A DNA stretch of 64,000 nucleotides. It comes from Pseudomonas sp. Marseille-Q3773 (GTDB taxonomy: Bacteria; Pseudomonadota; Gammaproteobacteria; Pseudomonadales; Pseudomonadaceae). Below the pieces are notes generated by a model. The model saw only the letters and a program-made list of their open reading frames with translations. It searched no databases and was not told the origin of the DNA. Below, in pieces: positions 18,340 to 28,183 of this stretch; position 1 is the stretch's first letter; every line of letters starts with the position of its first letter. Both the position numbers and the translations under genes were made by a program. The stretch lies in NCBI RefSeq assembly GCF_916618955.1, contig NZ_OU745390.1, positions 3,472,001 through 3,536,000 on the forward strand, written 5' to 3'.

Positions 18340-19899
18340 ATGAACCTTCACCCGCACCTACGTTACAGCCTGCTGGCCAGCGCCTTGCTGCTGGCCGCAG
18401 GCCTGGCCGCCGCCGCAGAGCCCACGACGATTGCCAAAGGCTTGCAGCAGGCCAAGACCTACACGGTCTCCAGTGCACCGGTCGAACCACTGCACATGGA
18501 CCCGCCAAAGCTGCCCGACCTGACCGGCTACACCGCCGAGGCGGTACAGAAGAAGATCGACCGCCGTCACAAGGGCAAGGTCAGCCTGCGCCGCATGTTC
18601 CAGGAGGACACCCTCAAGGAGTTCGTCGGTGGCGACAACAAGGCGGCCGAGTGGGTCCAGCGCCAGCATGGCATTCCGCAGGCGATCTTCGTCGATGACG
18701 GGCATGTCGACCTGGTCGAGCTGAGCAAGAAGGTACCCAAGCAGTACCTCAGCGAAGTCGAGCCGGGTGTGTACCTGGCACGCCTGCCGATCGTGGTCGG
18801 GCAGAAGGGCATCCTCGAGATCGACGGCAAGGTCAAGCAGCTGCGCCTGTCCCAGGAGGGCGGTTCGTTCCTGGTCAACGACGGCAAGCTGTTCGTCACC
18901 GATACCCAGGTGATCGGCTGGCGCGAAAAGGACAACGGCCCGGCGACCTTCCGCTCGCCCAAGGAATTCCGCCCGTTCCTGCTGTCGTGGGGCGGCACCG
19001 AGACCTACATCGTCAACAGCAAGATGGCCAGCTTCGGCTATGCCAAGTCCAAGTCGTACGGCGTGAGTATCTCGCAGTACACGCCGAACATGGCCAAGCG
19101 CATGGGCCGCCCGGAGCCCACCGGCTGGATCATCGGCTCGGAATTCAGCGACATGTGGTACGGCTTCTACTGCTACGAGACCCAAGACTTCGTGGTCAAG
19201 GACAGCACCTACCGCGACAACATCGTCTACGGCATCGACCCGCACGACCGCTCGCACCGCCTGATCATCGCCGGCAACACTGTGTACGGCACCAAGAAGA
19301 AGCACGGCATCATCATTTCGCGTGAGGTCAACGACAGCTGGATCATCAACAACAAGAGCTACGACAACAAGCTCTCCGGCGTGGTGATCGACCGTAACAG
19401 CGTCAACAACCTGATTGCCTACAACGAGATCTACCGCAACCACACCGACGGCATCACCTTGTACGAAAGCGGCGACAACCTGATCTGGGGCAACAAGCTG
19501 ATCAACAACCGTCGCCACGGCATCCGTGTGCGGAACAGCGTAAACATCCGCCTGTACGAGAACATTGCCATGGCCAACGGCCTGGTGGGTGTGTACGGCC
19601 ACATCAAGGACCTGTCCGACACCGACCGTGACATCGCCCTCGACCCGTTCGACACCAAGGTGTCGCTGATCCTGGTCGGCGGCGAACTGGCTGCCAACGG
19701 CTCCGGCCCACTGTCGATCGACTCGCCGCTGTCGGTCGAGCTGTACAAGGTGTCCATGCTCGCCCCGCGCAAAGCCAGCGGCATCAGCCTCAACGGCGTG
19801 CTGGGTGAACGCCAGGATGAAATCCTCGACCTGCTGGTCCGCCAGAAAAAGGCTGTGCTGATCGACCCGGTCGAACGCCAGACCGAAATGATCGAATAA
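18340..19899 (+). CDS. algG: Mannuronan C5-epimerase AlgG
   Basis: Periplasmic enzyme converting mannuronate to guluronate residues in the nascent alginate chain. 519 aa with a signal peptide ending near AAAAEP. The right-handed beta-helix repeats fill the middle. The catalytic DPHDR motif is at residues 300-304, within NIVYGIDPHDRSHRLI. It begins 22 bp after algE and is followed by algX after 13 bp. It also serves as part of the trans-envelope scaffold with AlgK and AlgX in P. aeruginosa. Confidence 0.96.
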   Translation: MNLHPHLRYSLLASALLLAAGLAAAAEPTTIAKGLQQAKTYTVSSAPVEPLHMDPPKLPDLTGYTAEAVQKKIDRRHKGKVSLRRMFQEDTLKEFVGGDNKAAEWVQRQHGIPQAIFVDDGHVDLVELSKKVPKQYLSEVEPGVYLARLPIVVGQKGILEIDGKVKQLRLSQEGGSFLVNDGKLFVTDTQVIGWREKDNGPATFRSPKEFRPFLLSWGGTETYIVNSKMASFGYAKSKSYGVSISQYTPNMAKRMGRPEPTGWIIGSEFSDMWYGFYCYETQDFVVKDSTYRDNIVYGIDPHDRSHRLIIAGNTVYGTKKKHGIIISREVNDSWIINNKSYDNKLSGVVIDRNSVNNLIAYNEIYRNHTDGITLYESGDNLIWGNKLINNRRHGIRVRNSVNIRLYENIAMANGLVGVYGHIKDLSDTDRDIALDPFDTKVSLILVGGELAANGSGPLSIDSPLSVELYKVSMLAPRKASGISLNGVLGERQDEILDLLVRQKKAVLIDPVERQTEMIE

Positions 19900-19912
19900 G
19901 GAAGCCCAGACC

Positions 19913-21355
19913 ATGACTCCACACCTGATGAAACTGCTGGGCCTGTCCACTGCCCTCCTGGCCATCAGCCAGGGCGTGAGCGCCGACGAAGTGAAGGCCC
20001 CGACCTTCACCGCCGAGCCTTGCTGCCAGCTGTGCCCGGAAGCGCACGACCCCAGCCGCTACACCACCCGTTACCAGCAGAACTTCACCACGCTGGTGCA
20101 GGCCCAGGGTGACTGGCTGTTCCGTACCCGCGAAGACCTGCGCACCGAGTTCACCACCACCCCGGCCGGGTACAAGCGCCTGCAGCAGGTGCACGACGCG
20201 TTCAAGAAACGCGGCGTGGAACTGGTGGTGGTATACCAGCCGACCCGTGGCCTGGTGAACCGCAACATGCTCAACCCGGCGGAAAAAGCTGCGTTCGACT
20301 ACCAGAAGGCACTGGGCAACTACCAGGCCATGCTCAAGCGCTTCGCCAGCATGGGCTACAACGTGCCCGACCTGTCGCCGCTGACCAACGAACAGCTGGC
20401 CGCCGCCGACCAGGGCAAGGACTTCTACTTCCGCGGCGACCAGCACTGGACGCCGTACGGCGCCGAGCGCGCGGCGAAAATCGTGGCCGAGACCGTGCAC
20501 AAGATGCCGGCTTTCGAAGGTATCCCGCGCAAGGAATTCGAAACCAAGAAGTCCGGCCGCATGGGCAAGACCGGTACCCTGCACAACGTTGCCGGCCAGC
20601 TTTGCGGCACCAGCTATGCAGTCCAGTACATGGACCAGTTCGCCACCGAGCCGAAGGGCTCCGACGGTGGCGGTGACGACCTGTTCGGTGACGCTGGCAA
20701 CGCCCAGATCACCCTGGTCGGCACCAGCCACAGTGGCAAGAACTACAACTTCGCCGGCTTCCTGCAACAGTACATCGGTGCCGACGTGCTCAACGTCGCC
20801 TTCCCCGGCGGTGGCCTGGAAGGTTCGATGATCCAGTACCTGGGCAGCGAGGAATTCAAGAAGAACCCGCCGAAGATCCTGATCTGGGAATTCTCCCCGT
20901 TGTACCGCCTGGACCAGGAAACCATCTGGCGGCAGATCCTCGGCCTGCTCGACGACGGCTGCGATAACCGCCCGGCACTGATGAGCGCCAGCACCACCCT
21001 CAAGCCCGGCAAGAACGAGTTGATGGTGAACGGCAAGGGCGGCGTGATCAAGGACCTGGTCAACCGCAACATCCAGATGGACGTGAAGTTCGAGGACCCG
21101 TCGGTGAAAGTCCTGCAGGCCACCCTGTGGTACCTCAACGGCCGTCACGAGGACATCAAGCTGGAAAAACCGGAAACCGCCGAGACCGATGGCCGTTTCG
21201 TCTTCCAGATGCGCGAAGACGAGGACTGGGCCAGCCAGAGCCTGCTGGCCTTCGAGGTACAGGGCCCGGAAAGCGGTACCCAGAAGGTCGAGGCCAAGCT
21301 CTGCAAACGCAACAACTTCGCCGTGCCCGCGCAGACCGCGCAGGCCGGCCAGTGA
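19913..21355 (+). CDS. algX: Alginate O-acetyltransferase AlgX
   Basis: Periplasmic SGNH-like acetyltransferase with a C-terminal carbohydrate-binding domain, transferring acetyl groups onto alginate. 480 aa with a signal peptide ending in GVSADE. Catalytic elements are visible: D176-x-H178 in [11 protein letters not shown] and Ser272 in VGTSHSG. The C-terminal ~130 residues form the binding module. A second start (MKLLG, residue 6) is possible. Sits between algG and algL (7 bp gap). Confidence 0.95.
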   Translation: MTPHLMKLLGLSTALLAISQGVSADEVKAPTFTAEPCCQLCPEAHDPSRYTTRYQQNFTTLVQAQGDWLFRTREDLRTEFTTTPAGYKRLQQVHDAFKKRGVELVVVYQPTRGLVNRNMLNPAEKAAFDYQKALGNYQAMLKRFASMGYNVPDLSPLTNEQLAAADQGKDFYFRGDQHWTPYGAERAAKIVAETVHKMPAFEGIPRKEFETKKSGRMGKTGTLHNVAGQLCGTSYAVQYMDQFATEPKGSDGGGDDLFGDAGNAQITLVGTSHSGKNYNFAGFLQQYIGADVLNVAFPGGGLEGSMIQYLGSEEFKKNPPKILIWEFSPLYRLDQETIWRQILGLLDDGCDNRPALMSASTTLKPGKNELMVNGKGGVIKDLVNRNIQMDVKFEDPSVKVLQATLWYLNGRHEDIKLEKPETAETDGRFVFQMREDEDWASQSLLAFEVQGPESGTQKVEAKLCKRNNFAVPAQTAQAGQ

Positions 21356-21362
21356 GGCGACC

Positions 21363-22466
21363 ATGACTGCGTTCAAGCGAATTTTCCGCCCTGCCCTGCT
21401 CGCCCTGGCCTTGTGCGGCAGTGCCGCGCACGCCGCGCTGGTACCGCCGCAGGGGTACTACGAAGGGATCGAAAAGCTCAAGACCGGCGACGGTAACTTC
21501 CGCTGTGAGGCTGTGCCCAAACCGTACACCGGGGCCCTGCAGTTCCGCAGCAAGTACGAAGGCTCGGACAAGGCGCGGGCCACCCTCAACGTCAGTTCGG
21601 AAAAGGCCTTCCGCAAGTCCACCGAAGACATCACCACCCTTGAGAAAGGCGTGAGCAAGATGATCGGCCAGTACATGCGCGATGGCCGCCCGGCGCAGCT
21701 CGAGTGCGCCCTGGCCTGGCTGGGCAGCTGGGCACGTGCCGATGCGCTGATGTCCACCGACTACAACCACACCGGCAAGTCGATGCGCAAATGGGCGCTG
21801 GGCAGCATGAGCGGTTCATGGCTGCGCCTGAAGTTCTCCAACTCGCAGCCACTGGCTGCGCACCAGGCCGAGGCTGAACTGATCGAGAAATGGTTCGCCC
21901 GCCTTGCCGAGCAGACCGTGCGCGACTGGAGCGACCTGCCGCTGGAGAAGATCAACAACCACAGCTACTGGGCGGCCTGGGCAGTGATGGCCACCGCCGT
22001 GGCCACCGATCGTCGCGACCTGTTCGACTGGGCCGTGAAGGAATACCGGATTGGTGCCAATCAGGTCGATGCGCAGGGTTTCCTGCCCAACGAGCTCAAG
22101 CGCAAGCAACGCGCCCTGGCCTACCACAACTACGCCCTGCCGCCGCTGGCGATGATCGCCAGTTTTGCCCAGGTCAACGGCGTGGATGTGCGCGGCGAGA
22201 ACGACAACGCCCTGCAGCGCCTGGCGCAGCGGGTACTGGCCGGCGTCAAGGACCCGAGCACGTTCAAGGCGCGCAATGGCGAGAAGCAGGACATGCAAGA
22301 CCTGAAGATCGACAGCAAGTACTCGTGGATGGAGCCCTATTGCAGCCTGTATGCGTGCAGCGGCGACACCCTGCAACGCAAGCGCGGGATGCAGCCGTTC
22401 AACAGCTTCCGGCTGGGCGGCGACCTGACCCGGGTCTACGACCCGAGCGCAGAGTCCAGAAAGTAA
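21363..22466 (+). CDS. algL: Periplasmic alginate lyase AlgL
   Basis: PL5-family alginate lyase that clears misdirected polymer from the periplasm. 367 aa from the ATG at 21363, which gives a clean signal peptide ([24 protein letters not shown]). The active-site NNHSYW motif is at residues 198-203, with the downstream [13 protein letters not shown] tyrosine/histidine region. It is followed by a 179-bp gap with a REP element, the only large gap inside the operon. Confidence 0.95.
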   Translation: MTAFKRIFRPALLALALCGSAAHAALVPPQGYYEGIEKLKTGDGNFRCEAVPKPYTGALQFRSKYEGSDKARATLNVSSEKAFRKSTEDITTLEKGVSKMIGQYMRDGRPAQLECALAWLGSWARADALMSTDYNHTGKSMRKWALGSMSGSWLRLKFSNSQPLAAHQAEAELIEKWFARLAEQTVRDWSDLPLEKINNHSYWAAWAVMATAVATDRRDLFDWAVKEYRIGANQVDAQGFLPNELKRKQRALAYHNYALPPLAMIASFAQVNGVDVRGENDNALQRLAQRVLAGVKDPSTFKARNGEKQDMQDLKIDSKYSWMEPYCSLYACSGDTLQRKRGMQPFNSFRLGGDLTRVYDPSAESRK

Positions 22467-22474
22467 CGCAACTC

Positions 22475-22561
22475 CTGTAGGAGCGGATTTATCCGCGATG
22501 GCGTCAGCAGCCCCACAAGCGCTGGCATGACGATCGCAATCGCGGATAAATCCACCCCTGC
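22475..22561. repeat. REP pair inside the alginate operon (TAGGAGCGGATTTATCCGCG type)
   Basis: Inverted arms near 22475-22499 and 22537-22561, around a spacer, in the gap between algL and algI. The arms are imperfect at their outer ends (TAGGAGCGG against the complement of CCACCCCTG). Downstream, 22588-22615, is G-rich with two runs of six G and a GGGGC/GCCCC hairpin shortly before the algI ribosome binding site. Confidence 0.8.
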
Positions 22562-22645
22562 AAGGAACTAGGTATCTCCCACATTGGTGTGGGGGGTTTG
22601 GGGGGCGCTTTGCCCCGGATGCTGTGAACAAAAAGGAGAACCGGG

Positions 22646-24103
22646 ATGGTCTTCTCGTCCAACGTGTTCCTGTTCCTGTTCTTGCCGATCTTCCTCGGCT
22701 TGTACTACTTGAGCGGGCAACGTTATCGCAACCTGTTGCTGCTGGTCGCCAGCTACATCTTCTACGCCTGGTGGCGAGTGGACTTCCTGGCCTTGTTCGC
22801 CGGGGTCACCCTGTGGAACTACTGGATCGGCCTGAAAGTCGGCGCCGCCGGTGTCCGCACCAAGCCCGCCCAGCGCTGGCTGCTGCTCGGCGTGGGTGTC
22901 GACCTGGCGATCCTCGGCTACTTCAAGTACGCCAACTTTGGCGTCGACAGCCTGAACGCGATCATCACCTCGTTCGGCCTGGAGCCGTTCATCCTCACCC
23001 ACGTGCTGCTGCCGATCGGTATCTCGTTCTACATCTTCGAGTCGATCAGCTACATCATCGACGTGTACCGCGGCGACACCCCGGCCACCCGTAACCTGAT
23101 CGACTTTGCCGCGTTCGTGGCGATCTTCCCGCACCTGATCGCCGGCCCGGTGCTGCGCTTCAAGGACTTGGTCGACCAGTTCAACAACCGCACCCACACC
23201 CTGGACAAGTTCTCCGAAGGCTGCACCCGCTTCATGCAGGGCTTCATCAAGAAAGTGTTCATCGCCGACACCCTGGCCGTCGTCGCCGACCACTGCTTCG
23301 CCCTGCAGAACCCGACTACCGGCGATGCCTGGCTCGGCGCCCTGGCGTATACCGCGCAGCTGTATTTCGACTTCAGCGGCTACAGCGACATGGCCATCGG
23401 CCTGGGCCTGATGATGGGCTTCCGCTTCATGGAGAACTTCAAGCAGCCGTACATCAGCCAGTCGATCACCGAGTTCTGGCGGCGCTGGCACATCAGCCTG
23501 TCGACCTGGCTGCGCGACTACCTGTACATCACCCTGGGCGGTAACCGCAAAGGCACCTTCAACACCTACCGCAACCTGTTCCTGACCATGCTGCTGGGCG
23601 GTCTGTGGCACGGCGCCAACTTCACCTACATCATCTGGGGCGCATGGCATGGCATGTGGCTGGCCATCGAGCGGGCACTGGGCATCGACACCAACCCACA
23701 GCGCTTCAACCCGGTGAAGTGGGCCTTCACCTTCCTGCTGGTGGTGGTCGGCTGGGTGATCTTCCGCGCCGAAAACCTCGAAGTGGCCGGCCGCATGTAC
23801 GGCGCCATGTTCAGCTTCGGCGACTGGCAGCTGTCGGAGCTCAACCGCGCCCAGCTCACCGGCCTGCAGGTCGCCACCCTGGTGGTTGCCTACATCACCC
23901 TGGCGTTCTTCGGCCTGCGTGACTTCTATCGCAACGCCAGGCCGACGCCCAAGGCCACCCCGGTGGCGGTCAACGCCGACGGCTCGATCGGCCTGGACTG
24001 GACCCGCGTGATGACCCGCGCCCTGGTGCTGCTGCTGTTCGTGGCCTCGATCCTCAAGCTTTCGGCGCAGAGCTACTCGCCGTTCCTCTACTTCCAGTTC
24101 TGA
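22646..24103 (+). CDS. algI: Alginate O-acetylation MBOAT protein AlgI
   Basis: Polytopic inner-membrane O-acyltransferase (MBOAT family) passing acetyl groups across the membrane for AlgJ/AlgX. 485 aa. Start ATG is preceded by AAGGAG (22633-22638). Many membrane helices are seen, beginning VFLFLFLPIFLGLYYLSG. The MBOAT core includes QLYFDFSGYSDMAIGLGLMMG and the catalytic-histidine region LLGGLWHGANFTYIIWGAWHG. The algJ start follows within 11 bp. Confidence 0.95.
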   Translation: MVFSSNVFLFLFLPIFLGLYYLSGQRYRNLLLLVASYIFYAWWRVDFLALFAGVTLWNYWIGLKVGAAGVRTKPAQRWLLLGVGVDLAILGYFKYANFGVDSLNAIITSFGLEPFILTHVLLPIGISFYIFESISYIIDVYRGDTPATRNLIDFAAFVAIFPHLIAGPVLRFKDLVDQFNNRTHTLDKFSEGCTRFMQGFIKKVFIADTLAVVADHCFALQNPTTGDAWLGALAYTAQLYFDFSGYSDMAIGLGLMMGFRFMENFKQPYISQSITEFWRRWHISLSTWLRDYLYITLGGNRKGTFNTYRNLFLTMLLGGLWHGANFTYIIWGAWHGMWLAIERALGIDTNPQRFNPVKWAFTFLLVVVGWVIFRAENLEVAGRMYGAMFSFGDWQLSELNRAQLTGLQVATLVVAYITLAFFGLRDFYRNARPTPKATPVAVNADGSIGLDWTRVMTRALVLLLFVASILKLSAQSYSPFLYFQF

Positions 24104-24113
24104 GGTGGATGAC

Positions 24114-25271
24114 ATGACCCGCACCTTACGCATCACCTATTCACTGTCGTTCCTCGGCCTGCTGGTAGGCATGGGCGTGTGGTCGACCGGTGGCCTGCAA
24201 AGTTTCCAGCGCACCGAGCAGATGACCCTGCTCAACGGCAAGCTGGCCAAGGCCGCCGAGACCCACTACGACGAACACTTCCCGATCAAGCGCCTGGGCA
24301 CCAACCTGTGGGCGGCGATGGATTTCAAGCTGTTCAATGAAGGCCGCCCCGGTGTGGTACTGGGCCGCGACCAGTGGTTGTTCAGCGACGAAGAATTCAA
24401 GCCCACCGCCGGGGCCGAGCAACTGATGGCCGAAAACCTGGCGCTGATCCGTGGCGTGCGCGACACCTTGCAGCAGCACGGCAGCCAGCTGGTGCTGGCG
24501 ATCGTGCCGGCCAAGGCACGGGTATACGCCGAATACCTGGGCAAGGAACTGCCGACCAGCCTGCATGGCGACCTGTACAACCAGTTCCACGCCCAGGCAC
24601 GCCAGGCCAACGTGTTCGCCCCGGACCTGATGGCACCGCTTGAACAGGCCAAGGCCCGTGGCCAGGTGTTCCTGCGCACCGATACCCACTGGACGCCGAT
24701 GGGCGCCGAAGTCGCAGCACAGGCGCTGGCCGAAGCGGTCAGCCGGCAAAACCTGCTCAACGGTGAGCCACAGACGTTCGTCACCGAAGCCGGCAGCACC
24801 GCGCCGTACAAGGGCGACCTGACCAACTTCCTGCCACTGGACCCGCTGTTCAGCAACCTGCTGCCGGCACCGGACAACCTGCAGAAGCGCACCACCCGCC
24901 CGGTCGAAGCCGAGGGTGAAGCCGGTGACGCACTGTTCGCCGACAAGCAGATCCCGGTTGCCCTGGTGGGCACCAGCTATAGCGCCAACCCGCACTGGAA
25001 CTTCCTCGGTGCGCTGCAGCAGGCCCTGCGCAGCGACGTGGCCAACTACGCCGAAGACGGCCACGGCCCGCTGCTGCCAATGCTCAAGTACCTGCAAAGC
25101 GATGCCTTCAAGTCCGCCGCACCGCAAGTGGTGGTGTGGGAATTCCCCGAACGTTATCTGCCAATGAAGAACGACCTCAGCAGCTTCGACCCGCAGTGGA
25201 TCGCGCAGCTGAAGAACTCCCGTAAATCTGAAGAAAACCTGGCCTTGTCGTCCACCCGGACGAACCACTGA
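24114..25271 (+). CDS. algJ: Alginate O-acetyltransferase AlgJ
   Basis: Membrane-anchored periplasmic acetylesterase/acetyltransferase of the AlgX/AlgJ SGNH group. 385 aa from the ATG at 24114 (GAGGTGG 5 nt upstream); a GTG at 24105 is possible but less likely. A signal anchor covers residues 8-25. The catalytic residues D190 and H192 (LRTDTHWTPMG) and Ser288 (LVGTSYS) fall at the positions described for this family. It lacks the C-terminal binding module of AlgX. Acts between AlgI and AlgX/AlgF. Confidence 0.95.
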   Translation: MTRTLRITYSLSFLGLLVGMGVWSTGGLQSFQRTEQMTLLNGKLAKAAETHYDEHFPIKRLGTNLWAAMDFKLFNEGRPGVVLGRDQWLFSDEEFKPTAGAEQLMAENLALIRGVRDTLQQHGSQLVLAIVPAKARVYAEYLGKELPTSLHGDLYNQFHAQARQANVFAPDLMAPLEQAKARGQVFLRTDTHWTPMGAEVAAQALAEAVSRQNLLNGEPQTFVTEAGSTAPYKGDLTNFLPLDPLFSNLLPAPDNLQKRTTRPVEAEGEAGDALFADKQIPVALVGTSYSANPHWNFLGALQQALRSDVANYAEDGHGPLLPMLKYLQSDAFKSAAPQVVVWEFPERYLPMKNDLSSFDPQWIAQLKNSRKSEENLALSSTRTNH

Positions 25272-25288
25272 TAGAGAGGAACACGCCA

Positions 25289-25936
25289 ATGACTACCAAA
25301 ACTTCCATTGCCAAAGCCCTCACCCTCGCGGCCGGCCTGTCCCTGGCCTCGGTGCAGGCATTCGCCGGTGCCGACGCCGCGCTGTACGGCCCTAGCGCAC
25401 CGAAAGGCTCGACCTTCGTGCGCCTGTACAACGCCTCCAGTACCCCGACCGCAGCCTCGGTCGGCAACACCCAAATCAAGCAGGTTGGCGCCCAGGCCAG
25501 CAGCGACTTCAGCTTCCTGCCAGGCGGCGACTATACCGCCCAGGTTGGCGGCAAGAGCGTGCCGGTCAAGCTGGCCTCGGACAAGTACTACACCCTGGTC
25601 AACAGTGCCAATGGCAGCCCGAAGCTGATCGAAGAACCGCCGTTCAAGAACAAGCAGAAAGCCCTGGTTCGCGTGCAGAACCTGAGCGACCAGCAACTGA
25701 CCCTGAAGACTGCCGACGGCAAGACCGAAGTGGTCAAGCCGGTTGCCGCCAACGGCCGCGGCGAGCGCGAGATCAATCCGGTCAAGGTCAACCTGGCGCT
25801 GTACCAAGGAGACAAGAAAGTGGGTGACCTCAAACCGGTCGCCCTGGAGCGCGGCGAAGCCGCAGTGCTGTACGTAACGGGTTCCGGCAACGCCTTGTCG
25901 CCGGTGTGGGTAACTCGCCCCGTGGCTAGCAACTGA
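25289..25936 (+). CDS. algF: Alginate O-acetylation accessory protein AlgF
   Basis: Periplasmic protein needed for alginate acetylation. 215 aa with signal peptide (MTTKTSIAKALTLAAGLSLASVQAFA). The mature part consists of two beta-rich domains (KGSTFVRLYNASSTPTAASV; KALVRVQNLSDQQLTLKTAD). No enzymatic motif is visible; the family is thought to link AlgJ with AlgX. Lies 17 bp after algJ and 35 bp before algA. Confidence 0.95.
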   Translation: MTTKTSIAKALTLAAGLSLASVQAFAGADAALYGPSAPKGSTFVRLYNASSTPTAASVGNTQIKQVGAQASSDFSFLPGGDYTAQVGGKSVPVKLASDKYYTLVNSANGSPKLIEEPPFKNKQKALVRVQNLSDQQLTLKTADGKTEVVKPVAANGRGEREINPVKVNLALYQGDKKVGDLKPVALERGEAAVLYVTGSGNALSPVWVTRPVASN

Positions 25937-25971
25937 TTCCACTGCCTCTCAACGACTATTGGAGAAACATG

Positions 25972-27426
25972 ATGATCCCGGTAATTCTTTCTGGTGGTAG
26001 CGGTTCCCGTCTGTGGCCTCTGTCGCGCAAGCAGTTCCCCAAGCAGTTCCTGGCCCTGACCGGTGAACACACCCTGTTCCAGCAAACCCTGGAACGCCTG
26101 GTGTTCGAAGGCATGGACACGCCGATCGTGGTCTGCAACAAGGACCACAAGTTCATCGTCCAGGAGCAACTGGCCGCGCTGAAGCTGGAAACCCAGGGCA
26201 TCCTGATGGAGCCGTTCGGCCGCAACACCGCCCCGGCGGTGGCCATGGCGGCGATGAAACTGGTCAACGAAGGTCGCGACGAGCTGATGCTGGTGCTGCC
26301 GGCCGACCATATGATCGATGACCAGAAGGCCCTGCAACGTGCCCTGGCCCTGGCTACCGTGGCCGCCGAGCGTGGCGAGATGGTGCTGTTCGGCGTACCG
26401 GCGACCAAGCCGGAAACCGGCTATGGCTACATCCGCTCCAGCCAGGACGCCCTGCTGCCTGAAGGCGTGGCCCGTGTGGCGCAGTTCGTCGAGAAGCCCG
26501 ACGAGAAACGCGCCGCCGAATTCGTCCAGGCCGGTGGCTACTTCTGGAACAGCGGCATGTTCCTGTTCCGTGCCAGCCGCTTCCTCGAAGAACTGAAAAA
26601 GCACGATGGCGATATCTACGACACCTGCGTGCTGGCCCTGGAGCGCAGCCGTGAAGACGGCGATGTGCTGACCATCGACGAAGCCACCTTCGCTTGCTGC
26701 CCGGACAACTCCATCGACTACGCGGTGATGGAAAAGACCCAGCGCGCCTGCGTGGTGCCGATGTCGGCCGGCTGGAGTGACGTAGGCTGCTGGTCGTCGC
26801 TGTGGGAAGTGCACGAGAAGGACGACAACGGCAACGTCACCAAGGGCGACGTGGTGGTGCAGGACAGCCACAACTGCATGATCCACGGCAACGGCAAACT
26901 GGTGTCGGTGATCGGCTTGGAAAACATCGTGGTGGTCGAGACCAAGGACGCCATGATGATTGCCCACAAGGACAAGGTCCAGGGCGTCAAGCAGATGGTC
27001 AAGACCCTCGACGAGCAGGGCCGCAGCGAGACCCAGAACCACCTGGAAGTGTACCGCCCATGGGGCTCGTACGACTCGGTGGACATGGGCGGCCGCTTCC
27101 AGGTCAAGCACATTACCGTCAAGCCGGGCGCCAGCCTGTCGCTGCAGATGCACCACCACCGTGCCGAACACTGGATCGTGGTATCCGGTACCGCCGAGGT
27201 GACCTGTGACGAGAACGTGTTCCTGCTGACCGAGAACCAGTCGACCTATATCCCGATCGCCTCGGTGCACCGCCTGCGCAACCCGGGCAAGATTCCGCTG
27301 GAGATCATCGAGGTACAATCCGGCAGCTACCTGGGCGAGGACGACATCGAGCGCTTCGAGGACGTGTATGGGCGTACTTCAACGCCGATCGAGCGTGGCG
27401 TTTCGGTGAAGACCATCGCGCAGTAA
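25972..27426 (+). CDS. algA: Mannose-6-phosphate isomerase / GDP-mannose pyrophosphorylase AlgA
   Basis: Bifunctional enzyme making GDP-mannose precursor: phosphomannose isomerase (type II) and mannose-1-phosphate guanylyltransferase. 484 aa from the second of two adjacent ATGs (GGAG 7 nt upstream). N-terminal nucleotidyltransferase signature GGSGSRLWPLSRKQFPK and FVEKP near residue 175; C-terminal cupin isomerase domain with the metal-binding QMHHHRAEHWIVVSG near residues 384-398. Last gene of the alginate operon. A strong terminator follows 17 bp after the stop. Confidence 0.96.
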   Translation: MIPVILSGGSGSRLWPLSRKQFPKQFLALTGEHTLFQQTLERLVFEGMDTPIVVCNKDHKFIVQEQLAALKLETQGILMEPFGRNTAPAVAMAAMKLVNEGRDELMLVLPADHMIDDQKALQRALALATVAAERGEMVLFGVPATKPETGYGYIRSSQDALLPEGVARVAQFVEKPDEKRAAEFVQAGGYFWNSGMFLFRASRFLEELKKHDGDIYDTCVLALERSREDGDVLTIDEATFACCPDNSIDYAVMEKTQRACVVPMSAGWSDVGCWSSLWEVHEKDDNGNVTKGDVVVQDSHNCMIHGNGKLVSVIGLENIVVVETKDAMMIAHKDKVQGVKQMVKTLDEQGRSETQNHLEVYRPWGSYDSVDMGGRFQVKHITVKPGASLSLQMHHHRAEHWIVVSGTAEVTCDENVFLLTENQSTYIPIASVHRLRNPGKIPLEIIEVQSGSYLGEDDIERFEDVYGRTSTPIERGVSVKTIAQ

Positions 27427-27442
27427 CACTGCCAGCTGCGGG

Positions 27443-27500
27443 AAAAAAGCGGGACGGAGGTGAATCTGCAAGCGCGGGTTCACCACCGCCCCGCTTTTTT
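27443..27500 (+). terminator. Terminator of the alginate operon
   Basis: A long hairpin with arms AAAAAAGCGGG.CGG.GGTGAA and the matching TTCACC.CCG.CCCGCTTTTTT. It ends in six T (27495-27500) 17 bp after the algA stop. The A-run on the left makes it potentially bidirectional. Confidence 0.88.
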
Positions 27501-27567
27501 CTTGTGGCTTGCAGCTTGCCGCCTGGCGCTCCAAGATGTCCGAGTCTCCGGTCGGAATCAGTCCATC

Positions 27568-28032
27568 ATGATCATCGGTGCCTTCCTCATTCTTACCTGG
27601 CTGGTGCTGCTGTTGCGCTACCCGGCCAAGGCCCTGCCGATCTCGCTGGCGGCCGTGTGCGGCCTGGGCCTGGTGGCCCTGTTCGTCGTCTGGCAGGATG
27701 CCCGCGAAACCTCGCGGTTGGCCCGCCTGGACCTGCGCCTGAGCTACGCCCCCGAACACTGCCCCGCCGACCGTGCCCTGCGGGTACACATGAAGAATGG
27801 CAATGGCGTCCCGTTGAGCGAACTGCGCTGGCGGGTGGCCGCCTATGCACCGGGCGATACCGTGAACCTGGCCGAGAACACCTACAACGCCCCGCGCTAC
27901 CGGGGGCCGGGCGAGCTGCAACCGGGGGCCGAATGGCAAGACTGCCTGCCGCTGCCACCCCTGCGTTCCGGGTACCGGCCGCAGACCCTGGAGTTTCGGG
28001 CAGAGCACCTGCAAGGTACGTTTGCCAACTAA
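27568..28032 (+). CDS. Small membrane protein of unknown function
   Basis: 154 aa, not recognised with certainty. Starting at ATG 27568 gives two hydrophobic helices (IIGAFLILTWLVLLLRY and ISLAAVCGLGLVALFVVW) separated by a short loop. A soluble part of ~105 residues follows with two cysteines (HCPADRALRV and WQDCLPLPP). The soluble part looks beta-rich. It lies just after the alginate terminator, so it is probably not in that operon, and no strong ribosome binding site is visible. Similar proteins are sometimes labelled multidrug transporters, but nothing here supports transport. Followed by a REP pair. Confidence 0.65.
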   Translation: MIIGAFLILTWLVLLLRYPAKALPISLAAVCGLGLVALFVVWQDARETSRLARLDLRLSYAPEHCPADRALRVHMKNGNGVPLSELRWRVAAYAPGDTVNLAENTYNAPRYRGPGELQPGAEWQDCLPLPPLRSGYRPQTLEFRAEHLQGTFAN

Positions 28033-28039
28033 TGTATCG

Positions 28040-28149
28040 CCTGTGCCGGCGTCTTCGCGGGTAAACCCGCTCCCACAGGTACACCACAGAATTTGAGACC
28101 TGTGCAGTCCCTGTGGGAGCGGGTTTACCCGCGAAGACGCCGGCACAGG
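28040..28149. repeat. REP pair with perfect 39-nt arms
   Basis: Arms 28040-28078 and 28111-28149 are perfect reverse complements (GGGAGCGGGTTTACCCGCG type), with a 32-nt spacer. It is the most regular REP pair in the window. Lies between the small membrane protein and the SDR gene. Confidence 0.92.
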
Positions 28150-28183
28150 AAAAACCAATCCTCCCTGACAACAGGCCCCAACC

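Noticed and set aside
22588..22607. G-quadruplex in front of algI
   Set aside because: Only two long G runs are present, not four separate tracts; noted merely as G-rich.
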